Under the pieces are notes generated by a model. It was not told where the DNA came from. It searched no databases and was given only the letters and a program-made list of their open reading frames with translations. Made by a program: the position numbers and the translations under genes. Of a stretch of 64,000 nt of DNA, positions 8,826 to 16,768 are shown in pieces; the stretch's first letter is position 1; each line of letters opens with the position of its first letter. Source of the DNA: Caulobacter sp. 602-1 (lineage in GTDB: Bacteria > Pseudomonadota > Alphaproteobacteria > Caulobacterales > Caulobacteraceae); assembly GCF_003931565.1 (NCBI RefSeq), contig NZ_RRYI01000002.1, positions 372,001 to 436,000 on the forward strand, written 5' to 3'.

Positions 8826-10304
8826 ATGAAGCTGGAGCGCCTGCCCCCCGTTCTGACGACGCTTGGGCAAAGCAATCACCCCTACATGTCCGGGCCGTGG
8901 ACGCCGCAGCACGAAGAGGTCAACGCGACCGACCTGACCGTGCTGGAGGGCGCGATTCCGACGGACATCGACGGCGTCTACATTCGCAACACCGAGAACC
9001 CCGTCCACCGTCCGCTGGGCCGCTATCACCCGTTCGACGGCGACGGCATGGTTCATATGATCAGCATCCGCGAGGGGCGCGCCGACTACCGCAACCGCTT
9101 CGTCCGCACGCGAGGCTTCCAGGCCGAGCAGGAGGCGGGCGGCTCGCTATGGGGCGGGCTCATGGACGGTCCGGGCGTCTCGACGCGGCCGGGCTTCGGC
9201 TGCCATGGCGGCATGAAGGACGCCTCGTCCACCGACGTGGTCGTGCATGGGGGTAAGATCGTCTCGACCTTCTATCAGTGCGGCGAGGCCTACTGGCTGG
9301 ATCCGGAGACGCTGGAGCAGGGCGGGGTCGCCAGCTGGGGGCCGCTGGACGGCGTCTCGGCCCATCCGAAGATCGACGAGGCCACCGGAGAACTGCTGTT
9401 CTTCAACTACTCCAAGCACGCGCCCTACATGCACTACGGCGTGGTCGACCGGCACGGCAAGACGACGCACTACGTGCCGATCGACCTGCCCGGGCCGCGC
9501 CTGCCGCACGACATGGTGTTCACGACCAACTACTCGATCCTCAACGACCTGCCGGTCTTCTGGGACCCTGAACTGCTGAAGCGCAACATCCACGCCACGC
9601 GCTTCCATCGGGACCTGCCGTCGCGGTTCGGGATCATCCCGCGCTACGGACGCTCCGACGAGATCCGCTGGTTCGAGGCCGCGCCGACCTACATCCTGCA
9701 CTTCCTCAACGCCTACGAGGAGGGCGACGAGATCGTCATGGACGGCTACTTCCAGGAGGATCCGACGCCGCCGCCGCTGGCCGACGCGCCCGAGGGCATG
9801 GGCCACCTGATGGCCTTTCTGGACGAGCAGTCCTTCCGGCCCAAGCTGCACCGTTGGCGCTTCAACCTGAAGACCGGCGAGACGACCGAGAAGCATCTGG
9901 ACGAGCGGATCCTCGAGTTCGGCATGTTCAACCAGCGCTACGCCGGCAAGCCGTACCGTTACGCCTATTCCACGACGGCGAAGCCCGGCTGGTTCCTGTT
10001 CACCGGCTTCGTCAAGCACGACCTGGAGACCGGCGAATCCTGGAGCGTGAACCTGCCGGAGGGGCGCTACGCCAGCGAGTCGCCGTTCGTGCCGCGTATC
10101 GGGGCCGTGGACGAGGACGACGGCTATCTCGTCAGCTTCATCATCGACGAGAACAAGCAGACCTCCGAGTGCGTGCTGATCGACTGCAAGCGCTTCGAGG
10201 ACGGGCCGGTCGTCCGCATCGCTCTGCCGCACAAACTGTCCAGCGGCACCCACAGCGTCTGGGCCGATCGGGCCTTCATCCGCGACGGTGTCAGCGCCGC
10301 CTGA
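8826..10304 (+). CDS. Carotenoid cleavage oxygenase family (lignostilbene/isoeugenol dioxygenase-like)
   Basis: The 492-residue protein belongs to the carotenoid oxygenase (RPE65-like) family of seven-bladed propellers that bind Fe(II) through four histidines. All four are visible: His180 (SAHPKID), His228 (LPHDMVFTTNYSI), His292 (ILHFLNAYEEG) and His476 (GTHSVW). Bacterial relatives cleave the interphenyl or side-chain double bond of lignostilbenes, resveratrol, isoeugenol or apocarotenoids. There is no signal peptide, so it is cytoplasmic. The ATG at 8826 follows GCAGGGAGAG. An SDR gene starts 16 bases downstream and an NTF2-like gene follows, suggesting a three-gene operon. The family is certain; the substrate is open, with a phenolic olefin favoured by length and context. 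Confidence 0.88.
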   Translation: MKLERLPPVLTTLGQSNHPYMSGPWTPQHEEVNATDLTVLEGAIPTDIDGVYIRNTENPVHRPLGRYHPFDGDGMVHMISIREGRADYRNRFVRTRGFQAEQEAGGSLWGGLMDGPGVSTRPGFGCHGGMKDASSTDVVVHGGKIVSTFYQCGEAYWLDPETLEQGGVASWGPLDGVSAHPKIDEATGELLFFNYSKHAPYMHYGVVDRHGKTTHYVPIDLPGPRLPHDMVFTTNYSILNDLPVFWDPELLKRNIHATRFHRDLPSRFGIIPRYGRSDEIRWFEAAPTYILHFLNAYEEGDEIVMDGYFQEDPTPPPLADAPEGMGHLMAFLDEQSFRPKLHRWRFNLKTGETTEKHLDERILEFGMFNQRYAGKPYRYAYSTTAKPGWFLFTGFVKHDLETGESWSVNLPEGRYASESPFVPRIGAVDEDDGYLVSFIIDENKQTSECVLIDCKRFEDGPVVRIALPHKLSSGTHSVWADRAFIRDGVSAA

Positions 10305-10320
10305 AATCGGAGAGTTCCAG

Positions 10321-11079
10321 ATGGATATCAAGAACAGCGTCGCGCTGGTGACCGGCGGCAACCGGGGCATCGGCGAGGCCTTCGTCCGCGCCTTCGTCGC
10401 CGCGGGGGCGGCCAAGGTCTATGTCGGCGCGCGTGACGTCGCCAGCGCCCAGCATCTGGTCGATGAGGCCGGTGGCAAGGTCGTGGCCATCGCGCTGGAC
10501 GTCACCAAGCCGGAAACGATCACCGCCGCCGCCGCGCAATGCCAGGACGTGACGATCGTGGTCAACAACGCCGGCCAGTTCGGCATGCAGACCCTGCTCA
10601 AGGCGCCCGACCTGGAGACGGCGCGCCTGGAGATGGAGGTCAACTATTTCGGCCCCCTGGGCATGAGCCGCGCCTTCGCGCCGATCCTGGCCAAGGCTCC
10701 GGAGAGCGCCATCGTCAATGTGCTGTCGGCTGGCGGCATCGTGGCCGTGCCGGGTATGGGCGGCTACAGCCCGTCCAAGTTCGCGGCGCGGGCGATGAGC
10801 ACCTGCCTGCGCGCCGAGCTGGCGCCCCAGAACACCAATGTCGTCGCCCTGATCGTCGGCTCGGTCGACACGCGCATGGCCAGCCATGTCGAGGGCTTCA
10901 AGGAGACGCCGGCGACCATCGCCGAGGCTGGCCTGAAGGCCATCAAGCGCAAGGCCGACGAGGTCGACACCGACTTCATGGCCATCGACGTGCGCGCCAA
11001 CCTAGCCCGCGATCCGAAGGGCTTCGAACTTCAAATGCGTCGGTCGCTCGCGGGCGAGCGCGTCACCACTGGCCGCTGA
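10321..11079 (+). CDS. Short-chain dehydrogenase/reductase
   Basis: This 252-residue classical SDR has the Rossmann glycine motif TGGNRGIG near residue 12, NNAG near 82, a catalytic Ser in NVLSAGG, and the Tyr-x3-Lys pair in GYSPSKFAARAM. It reduces or oxidises a carbonyl or alcohol with NAD(P)H in the cytoplasm. It starts 16 bases after the dioxygenase stop and is followed 9 bases later by an NTF2-like gene, so it probably acts on the aldehyde released by double-bond cleavage. The ATG at 10321 was preferred over an upstream GTG because the latter overlaps the dioxygenase coding region. The exact substrate is inferred only from context. Confidence 0.85.
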   Translation: MDIKNSVALVTGGNRGIGEAFVRAFVAAGAAKVYVGARDVASAQHLVDEAGGKVVAIALDVTKPETITAAAAQCQDVTIVVNNAGQFGMQTLLKAPDLETARLEMEVNYFGPLGMSRAFAPILAKAPESAIVNVLSAGGIVAVPGMGGYSPSKFAARAMSTCLRAELAPQNTNVVALIVGSVDTRMASHVEGFKETPATIAEAGLKAIKRKADEVDTDFMAIDVRANLARDPKGFELQMRRSLAGERVTTGR

Positions 11080-11088
11080 GGAGCGTTC

Positions 11089-11490
11089 ATGTCTAAGCCC
11101 GACACCCCAAAAATGGACTATGTGGATTTTGCCAAGCGCTTCGTGGCCGCCATCCAGGACGGGGACGGTGAAGCCGTCCGGGCCTTCTACGCACCCGACG
11201 CCAAGCTGTGGCACAACACCGACAATATCGAGCAGACCGTCGACCAGAACCTCAAGGTGCTGGCCTGGTTCGTGAAGACCCTGCCTGACCGCAACTATCG
11301 CGTCCTGCGCGTCGAGGCCCTGCCCGACGGTTTCATGCAGCAGCACGTGCTGGAGGCGACCCTGCCCAATGGTGAGCGCTGGGCGATGGACGCCTGCGTG
11401 GTCGTCAAGGTCGAGAACGGGCTGATCACGCGGCTGGACGAGTATCTGGACTCGGCCAAGTCGGCGGCCCTGCGCCCGTTCGGTCGTTAA
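11089..11490 (+). CDS. NTF2-like (SnoaL-type) protein
   Basis: The 133-residue cytoplasmic protein has the NTF2-like pattern: an N-terminal helix (YVDFAKRFVAAIQDGDGEAV), then a strand-rich half ending VENGLITRLDEYLDSA. The limonene-epoxide hydrolase Arg-x-Asp and Asp residues are not present in equivalent form, so it is better described as SnoaL-type, a cyclase, isomerase or ligand-binding protein. It is the last gene of the dioxygenase-SDR operon and is followed directly by a strong terminator. Function is unknown; a small helper of the same pathway is likely. Confidence 0.75.
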   Translation: MSKPDTPKMDYVDFAKRFVAAIQDGDGEAVRAFYAPDAKLWHNTDNIEQTVDQNLKVLAWFVKTLPDRNYRVLRVEALPDGFMQQHVLEATLPNGERWAMDACVVVKVENGLITRLDEYLDSAKSAALRPFGR

Positions 11491-11528
11491 GACGAGATCC
11501 GCGGCTTTCCTACTCGGCCGCCAGACTG

Positions 11529-11561
11529 GGGCGGGTCCTTCGCGGGACCCGCCCTTCTTGT
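11529..11561 (+). terminator. Rho-independent terminator after the dioxygenase operon
   Basis: A perfect 10-bp stem (GGGCGGGTCC with GGACCCGCCC), a 6-base loop and the T-rich tail TTCTTGTT follow the NTF2-like gene. It separates this operon from the convergent epoxide-hydrolase-like gene. Confidence 0.8.
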
Positions 11562-11586
11562 TGGCCTGGCTGGATCGCAAAATGCT

Positions 11587-11997
11587 CTAGTCGCGGCCCG
11601 CGTGGTCGAAGTCCTGGGTGACCCCCATGGCCTTCAGCAGGTGGGCGCGGTCGTAGTATTCGCGCCACGTCTTGATCAGGTCGCCGTCGAACTCGAGAAT
11701 CCCGACCACCGGCGCCGAGCCGAACTTGCCCCGGATCGTGAACTCGTCGCTGCGCTCCATGAACAGCAGGCCATCCACGACCCCGATGTGATGGATCTTC
11801 AGCTCGATCCGCTCGAGCCCGTCGCCCAGCGCCGAGACGCGGGCGTAGATCGCTTCGCGCCCGACGATGGGCTCGACCATCATCGAGTGCAGGACGCCAT
11901 CGGGCGTGAACATGTCGGCGATCGCGCGCCAGTCCATGCGCTTCCAGGCGTCGGCCATCTCCAGGCCGCGCGCGATTTTCTGTTCATAGGTCAACAT
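11587..11997 (-). CDS. Limonene-1,2-epoxide hydrolase-like (NTF2-fold) protein
   Basis: This 136-residue protein is close to the exported homologue at 8246 but lacks a signal peptide, so it is cytoplasmic. It keeps the putative Arg-x-Asp...Asp triad: FMERSDEF (Arg82, Asp84) and WREYYDRA (Asp116). The limonene-epoxide hydrolase family opens epoxides by direct water attack. It may act on an epoxide or a related intermediate of the catabolic block. It is transcribed away from the TonB receptor gene at 12448, with a 450-base shared upstream region. The ATG at 11995-11997 is preceded by a purine-rich site (AGGGAGAAGACC on the minus strand). Confidence 0.75.
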   Translation of the reverse strand: MLTYEQKIARGLEMADAWKRMDWRAIADMFTPDGVLHSMMVEPIVGREAIYARVSALGDGLERIELKIHHIGVVDGLLFMERSDEFTIRGKFGSAPVVGILEFDGDLIKTWREYYDRAHLLKAMGVTQDFDHAGRD

Positions 11998-12447
11998 GGT
12001 CTTCTCCCTGAAATCGGCTCCAAGCTTGACCGGATCCGATGCTGTTCTTTTGAACTTTCATAATCGTACTTAATGGTGAGCTCTCGCCCTGTCGACCCTG
12101 AGGTTCAGGCTGGGGAAGGCCGTTCCGCCGCCCAAAAATAGACACTTGCGTTACGAGACTAAAAGGGCAATTCTCGCGCCATAGGCCGTTCAAGAGCCTT
12201 GAAAAGGGAGAGGGAGCGCTTCGCGGGGGCTTTCATGGGTGTCGTCGCGCTGGCTGCCGCGATGCCGTGATCCAGTAGATGCATTTTCGTTATGCAAGCG
12301 AATGCCGGGCGGTCCGGGCCCTCGCGAGCACGACGTCGCCTCCTCAGCGCGCTCCCCTCGACGCCGTAACCACCCGGGCTCGCCCGGTCGTCAACACAAG
12401 GGACTCCAAGACCGATCGATCGGCGCAGGTCCCCGGGGAGGAATGAC
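11998..12447. promoter_or_regulatory. Divergent intergenic region with two CTTGC-type motifs
   Basis: This 450-base stretch has no convincing gene. It holds ACTTGCGTTACGAG at 12144-12157 on the plus strand and CGTTATGCAAGCG at 12288-12300, which reads CGCTTGCATAACG on the minus strand. They point toward the receptor gene and the hydrolase gene respectively. Both resemble the motif found upstream of neighbouring catabolic genes. A GGGGAGGA ribosome site precedes the receptor ATG. Confidence 0.5.
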
Positions 12448-14751
12448 ATGCATCTCAACAGATCCGCTTCCATCATCGCGCTGATCGCGGGCGTCGGACT
12501 GGGCGCGCCCGCGCTCGCGGCTTCGGCCGATCAGGCCGCGCCGCAGAACACGCTCGAGGAACTGGTCGTCACCGCGCAGAAGCGCGAAGTGAACCTGCAG
12601 CAGGCGCCGCTTTCGATCTCGGCCGTCGGCGGCGAGACCCTGGCGCGCGACAAGATCATGAACTCCGAGGACCTTGGCCACGCCACGGTCGGCCTGTCCT
12701 TCACCCAGAACTCGCCCCAGGCGCTGGAGCTGAACATCCGCGGTGTGGTCAATACGCGCCTGTCGGCCCCGACCGCCGACCAGTCGGTCTCGACCTTCGT
12801 CGACGACGTCTATGTCAGCCGCTCGGGCAACCTGAACACGTCCTTCTACGACATCGACCGGGTCGAGTTGATCCGCGGTCCGCAGGGCGTGGTGCTGGGC
12901 AAGAACGTCGCCGGCGGCGCCATCAGCGTCATCTCGGCCGAGCCTCGGTTCGACTACAGCGGCCAGGTCGCCGTGACCTTTGGCAACTACAACCTGCAAC
13001 AGACCACCGGCCACGTGACCGGCCCGATCACCAGCAATCTGGCGGGCCGCCTGTCGTTCCAGACGATCAACCACTCCGGCTACGCCAAGGACATCCTGCA
13101 CGACGTCGACCTGGAGGACCTGGACTCCAAGCAGATCCGCGGCCAGCTGCTCTACAAGCCCGAAGGCAGCGACCTGCGCGTGCGCTTCATCGCCGACTAC
13201 AACTGGGACACCAGCAACGGCCCCAACCGCGTGGGCATGGGCGAGACGACCTGCACCACGCCGACCCAATGCTTCGCGCCGTGGTACAAGGCCCGCCTGG
13301 CCATCGCCGCCCTGCGCGGCGGTCTCTCGATCCGCGAGAGCCTGCCGGTGTGGCCGCAGTTCAAGGGCGACGCCGCCCCGACCCGCCAGCGGGTGCAGCA
13401 CGAGTCCGCCAGCTTCATCCTGAAGGTCGACAAGGACATCTTCCCCGATGTCGGCTTCACGTCGGTGACCGGCTATCGCGGCGGCCAGGCGTTCACACTG
13501 TATGATCAGTCGGGCGTCGGTCCGACCAACGGCTATGGCGTCATCACTCCGCTGCTGTTCGCCGAGCCGGTGAACTTCGTCGAGGACATCGCCCAGTTCA
13601 CCCAGGAAGTGCGCCTGACCTCGCACTACGACAACAGTCGTTTCGACTGGATCGTCGGCGGCTTCTACCTGCACAACAAGGTGCGTCAGACCAATCGCTT
13701 CTGGGGCGAGAGCACCGTCCTGGGCGCGCTTTCGGGCGAGAGCTACTGGGATGACCACGGCCTGAACCGCGACATCGCCGTCTTCGCTCAGCTTGGTTAC
13801 AAGTTCACCGACACGGTGAAGCTGGAAGCCGGGGTCCGCTATACGCGCGACAAGAAGAGCGGCACGCAGGAGGGCAGGGCCATCGCCCTGGGCGACAAGC
13901 TGAACCCCAACGACAAGACCCCGCTGACGCCGCTGACCGACCCGAACGGCTTCTTCACACCCTATGGCGAGAAGTGGTCGAAGGTTACGCCGCAAGCCAC
14001 TCTGACCTGGACGCCGAACGGGGACTTCATGGCCTATGCCACGGTGTCGGTGGGCTTCAAGGGCGGCGGCTTCCAGAACGACGCGCCCAACGCCTTCGCC
14101 GCGCAACAACCCTACCGGCCAGAGTCGGTCACCAACTACGAGGCCGGCTACAAGTGGGAGTTCCTGGACCGTCGCGCGCGGTGGAACACCTCGGTGTTCT
14201 TGATGGACTACACCGACCTGCAGGTGCAGCGCACCGACGGCACCTGCCTGTGCAACGTGATTTCCAACGCCGGCGCCGCCAAGATCAAGGGCGTCGAGTC
14301 GGAGTTCCAGATCGCGCCCATGCGGGGCCTGCGCGTGTCCTTGGGCGGCTCGATCCTCGACGCCAAGTACACTGACTTCGTCGATCCCGTGACCAAGATC
14401 TCGTACAACGACAACTTCATGCAGCGGACGCCAAAGTACCAGCTCTCGGCCAGCGCCGAATACACGACCGCGGCCTTCGGGCTGGAGGACGCGCTGCACT
14501 TCAAGCTGGCCTACAAGAAGCAGGGCAAGATGTTCTGGGCGCCCGACACGGTCCAGTACGAGAAGCCCTACGGCCTGCTGGACGGTCGCATCAGCCTGTC
14601 GCCGGCGGACAAGCCGTGGGCGGTTTCGGTCTGGGGGCGCAACCTGACCGACAAGGTCTACCGCACCAACATCATCGACATCCTGGGGGATGCGGTGTCG
14701 TCGTTCGGGACGCCGCGCACCTTCGGCGTCGAGCTCTCCACCAAGTTCTAA
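12448..14751 (+). CDS. TonB-dependent outer membrane receptor
   Basis: The 767-residue receptor has a signal peptide (cleavage near residue 24, ALAA), a TonB box (LEELVVTAQKR), a plug domain with IRGV and VELIRGPQGVVLGKNVAGGA, and a beta-barrel ending in an aromatic residue (LSTKF). It imports a substrate across the outer membrane using TonB-ExbBD energy. Placed between the dioxygenase operon and more NTF2-like genes, and sharing their upstream motif, it probably imports the substrate of the 8-26 kb catabolic block. Receptors of this length with that plug are often annotated as iron-complex receptors, but in Caulobacter-type bacteria many import plant-derived organics. Confidence 0.9.
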   Translation: MHLNRSASIIALIAGVGLGAPALAASADQAAPQNTLEELVVTAQKREVNLQQAPLSISAVGGETLARDKIMNSEDLGHATVGLSFTQNSPQALELNIRGVVNTRLSAPTADQSVSTFVDDVYVSRSGNLNTSFYDIDRVELIRGPQGVVLGKNVAGGAISVISAEPRFDYSGQVAVTFGNYNLQQTTGHVTGPITSNLAGRLSFQTINHSGYAKDILHDVDLEDLDSKQIRGQLLYKPEGSDLRVRFIADYNWDTSNGPNRVGMGETTCTTPTQCFAPWYKARLAIAALRGGLSIRESLPVWPQFKGDAAPTRQRVQHESASFILKVDKDIFPDVGFTSVTGYRGGQAFTLYDQSGVGPTNGYGVITPLLFAEPVNFVEDIAQFTQEVRLTSHYDNSRFDWIVGGFYLHNKVRQTNRFWGESTVLGALSGESYWDDHGLNRDIAVFAQLGYKFTDTVKLEAGVRYTRDKKSGTQEGRAIALGDKLNPNDKTPLTPLTDPNGFFTPYGEKWSKVTPQATLTWTPNGDFMAYATVSVGFKGGGFQNDAPNAFAAQQPYRPESVTNYEAGYKWEFLDRRARWNTSVFLMDYTDLQVQRTDGTCLCNVISNAGAAKIKGVESEFQIAPMRGLRVSLGGSILDAKYTDFVDPVTKISYNDNFMQRTPKYQLSASAEYTTAAFGLEDALHFKLAYKKQGKMFWAPDTVQYEKPYGLLDGRISLSPADKPWAVSVWGRNLTDKVYRTNIIDILGDAVSSFGTPRTFGVELSTKF

Positions 14752-14762
14752 CTCCGTATCCT

Positions 14763-14800
14763 GGCGCCGGCGGCCCTGGGCTGTCCGGCGCCTTCTTTTC
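14763..14800 (+). terminator. Terminator-like hairpin after the TonB receptor gene
   Basis: An 8-bp stem (GGCGCCGG with CCGGCGCC) with a 14-base loop is followed by TTCTTTTC. It lies between the receptor stop and the next gene, which may be transcribed by read-through because its ATG is only 10 bases further on. Confidence 0.55.
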
Positions 14801-14809
14801 GAGGGGCCG

Positions 14810-15241
14810 ATGGGCGCTTTGTTCTCCCGTTTGACCGAAGTCATCGCCGCCTGGCAGGCCAAGGATGTCGACAAGGTGCTGAGCTACATGTCCGAGGACA
14901 TCGTCTGGCACTATGCCGCGCCGGCCTTGCCGCCGATCAAGGGCAGGGCCGCGGCGCGCAAGCTGCTGGTGAAGTTCCAGAGCGACATGCACGACATCCA
15001 GTGGCGGATCTTCAACCACGCCGAGACGGCCGACCGCCTGTTTCTGGAGGGAGTCGACGACTATCGCACGACCGACGGCCGGCGCGTCGCCGCGCCCTAT
15101 GCCGGCGTCCTCGACTTCCGCGACGGCCTGATCACCGGCTGGCGCGACTATGTCGACCTGACCGTCATAGGCCAGCAGAAGGCCGGCGAGCCGTTCACCG
15201 CCCAGGTGGATGCTCTGATTGGTCGGGAGGCCGTCGGATGA
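14810..15241 (+). CDS. NTF2-like protein related to limonene-epoxide hydrolases, catalytic Arg replaced
   Basis: The 143-residue protein has the limonene-epoxide-hydrolase style NTF2 fold. The position equivalent to the catalytic Arg is Gly81 (LEGVDDYR), while the two acidic residues remain (Asp83, and Asp116 in WRDYVD). Loss of the Arg argues against the classical epoxide hydrolysis mechanism; an isomerase, lyase or binding role is possible. The ATG at 14810 follows GAGGGG. The stop overlaps the start of the next homologue (ATGA), so the two are translationally coupled and may form a heterodimer. Confidence 0.75.
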   Translation: MGALFSRLTEVIAAWQAKDVDKVLSYMSEDIVWHYAAPALPPIKGRAAARKLLVKFQSDMHDIQWRIFNHAETADRLFLEGVDDYRTTDGRRVAAPYAGVLDFRDGLITGWRDYVDLTVIGQQKAGEPFTAQVDALIGREAVG

Positions 15242-15753
15242 GCGGCTTGGCGCGACGCGATCTCGTGGGCCTGGGCGCGGCCTTTGCCCTTCTTCCCATC
15301 ACTTCAGCGGAGGGCGCTGGCATGGCCCGTCTCTACCCGGTCCTGGAAGCCATCATCGCCGCCTGGCGCCGTCAGGATGTCGAGGGCGTGCTGGTCCACG
15401 TCACCGACGACATCATCTGGCGCAACTCGGGCGGCTTCGCCCCGGCGATCCGCGGCAAGGCGGCCATGCGCGAGGTGCTGGTGGCCATGGCGTCCAAGAT
15501 CAAGACCAACCACTGGCGGATCTTCGACCACGCCGAGAACGGCCATCGTCTGTTCATGGAAGGCGTCGACGAGTTCTGGTTCCACACCGGCGAGCACATC
15601 GCCATCCCCTATGCCGGCAGCCTGGAGTTCCGGGGCGACAAGGTTTGCGAGTGGCGCGAATATTTCGATGGCCGCCTCAGCCTGGCGATGAAGAACGGCG
15701 AGCCGCTCTCGGCCGAGGTCAAGGAAATGATCGGCCGGCCGGTGGCGCGCTAG
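15238..15753 (+). CDS. NTF2-like protein with Tat-type leader, related to limonene-epoxide hydrolases
   Basis: This 171-residue homologue of the preceding gene overlaps it by four bases. The N-terminus (ARRDLVGLGAAFALLP) looks like a twin-arginine leader, which suggests export. A later Met at residue 29 could be a cytoplasmic start if the leader is not real. Catalytic positions read FMEGVDEF (Gly109 in place of Arg, Asp111) and WREYFD (Asp144). It converges with, and overlaps by four bases, the tandem HxlR gene. The function is unknown; the pairing of one cytoplasmic and one exported paralogue is odd. Confidence 0.72.
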   Translation: MSGLARRDLVGLGAAFALLPITSAEGAGMARLYPVLEAIIAAWRRQDVEGVLVHVTDDIIWRNSGGFAPAIRGKAAMREVLVAMASKIKTNHWRIFDHAENGHRLFMEGVDEFWFHTGEHIAIPYAGSLEFRGDKVCEWREYFDGRLSLAMKNGEPLSAEVKEMIGRPVAR

Positions 15754-16709
15754 GCGGGCGGCCTGACGGTCGTCAGATCGGCCGGTCCCCCGCATTGATC
15801 GCAGATCATGCGCGGCTCAAGCACGGCGCCGCAGGTCCGGTGGCGCATGATCGTCGGCGGTCCGGCCTCGGTCGCCAGCCAGCGGTCGCCCCAGCGGTTC
15901 AGCTCGATGATCAACGGGTGCAGATCCTTGCCCTCGTCGGTCAGGCGGTACTCCCAGCGTTCGGGCCGGGTCTGATAGAGAACGCGTTGCAGGATGCCCA
16001 GCTCGACAAGCCGTCCCAGGCGGTCGGTCAGGATGTTGGGGGCGATGGCCAGCGCCTCCTGGAAATCACCGAACCGCCGCCGGCCGGCGAAGGCCGAGGC
16101 GATCACATGGCTGGTCCAGCGGTCGCCCAGCACCTGGAAGGCGCGGTCCAGCATCGGATTGCCCTTGTTCAGCCCCTCCGACGGGACGATCGACCGACGC
16201 TGGGCGCGCGGCGGGGCCGAGGGCTCGTAGCCAGCGCCGGGTCCCGGCTCGACGATGACGTTGCGGACCGTCAGAGCCTCGCCGCAATGGCCGCAGGCCA
16301 ACACCGGGGTGAACTCCGCCCCGCAGCTATGAACTAGGCGGTGGCCGGGATTGGCCGGGTCGTAGAACCAGCGCTTCTCCCAGCCGATGATGGCCAGCGC
16401 CACGCTATAGAGGTCGCGGCCCATCTCGGTCAGCCGGTACTCGAACCAGTTCGGGCGCTCGGCATAGGGCGTGCGGACCATGACGCCGGCCGCCTGCAGG
16501 CGCTTGAGCCGATCGGTCAACAGGCTGCGCGCCAGGCCGATGCGCGCCTGGAAATCGTCGAACCGCCGGACCCGCTGGAAGGCCAGGTAGAGGATCATCA
16601 GCGTCCAGCGATCCCCCACCACGTTCAGGGCCCGCGTGGCCGAATTGGCCTGCACCAACTGGTTCAGCGGGCGCGGGGAGATCGTTTCCGGCGGACTGTC
16701 TTCGGCCAT
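15750..16709 (-). CDS. Tandem HxlR-type regulator with two Cys-rich knuckles
   Basis: The 319-residue protein has two MarR/HxlR winged-helix units. Unit one is at about residues 15-120 (VVGDRWTLMILYLAFQRVRR, then LLTDRLKRL). Unit two is at about 178-285 (VLGDRWTSHVIASAF, then ILTDRLGRL). Each is followed by a short metal-knuckle-like motif: SCGAEFTPVLACGHCG and TCGAVLEPRMICDQCG. Ordinary HxlR proteins are about 110 residues and work as dimers, so this is a built-in dimer. The ATG at 16709 was preferred over a TTG 63 bases upstream. It is the last gene of the minus-strand catabolic run and has an equally long paralogue at 23752. Confidence 0.85.
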   Translation of the reverse strand: MAEDSPPETISPRPLNQLVQANSATRALNVVGDRWTLMILYLAFQRVRRFDDFQARIGLARSLLTDRLKRLQAAGVMVRTPYAERPNWFEYRLTEMGRDLYSVALAIIGWEKRWFYDPANPGHRLVHSCGAEFTPVLACGHCGEALTVRNVIVEPGPGAGYEPSAPPRAQRRSIVPSEGLNKGNPMLDRAFQVLGDRWTSHVIASAFAGRRRFGDFQEALAIAPNILTDRLGRLVELGILQRVLYQTRPERWEYRLTDEGKDLHPLIIELNRWGDRWLATEAGPPTIMRHRTCGAVLEPRMICDQCGGPADLTTVRPPA

Positions 16710-16768
16710 GAGGTCCCGTATCTGGCGAGGGCGGCGGAAGGTCGATAGCCATCGCGCCGCCCTCTCTA

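Noticed and set aside
12391-14874. 827-residue minus-strand frame over the TonB receptor
   Set aside because: Shadow of the receptor gene. No motif, promoter or ribosome site supports it.
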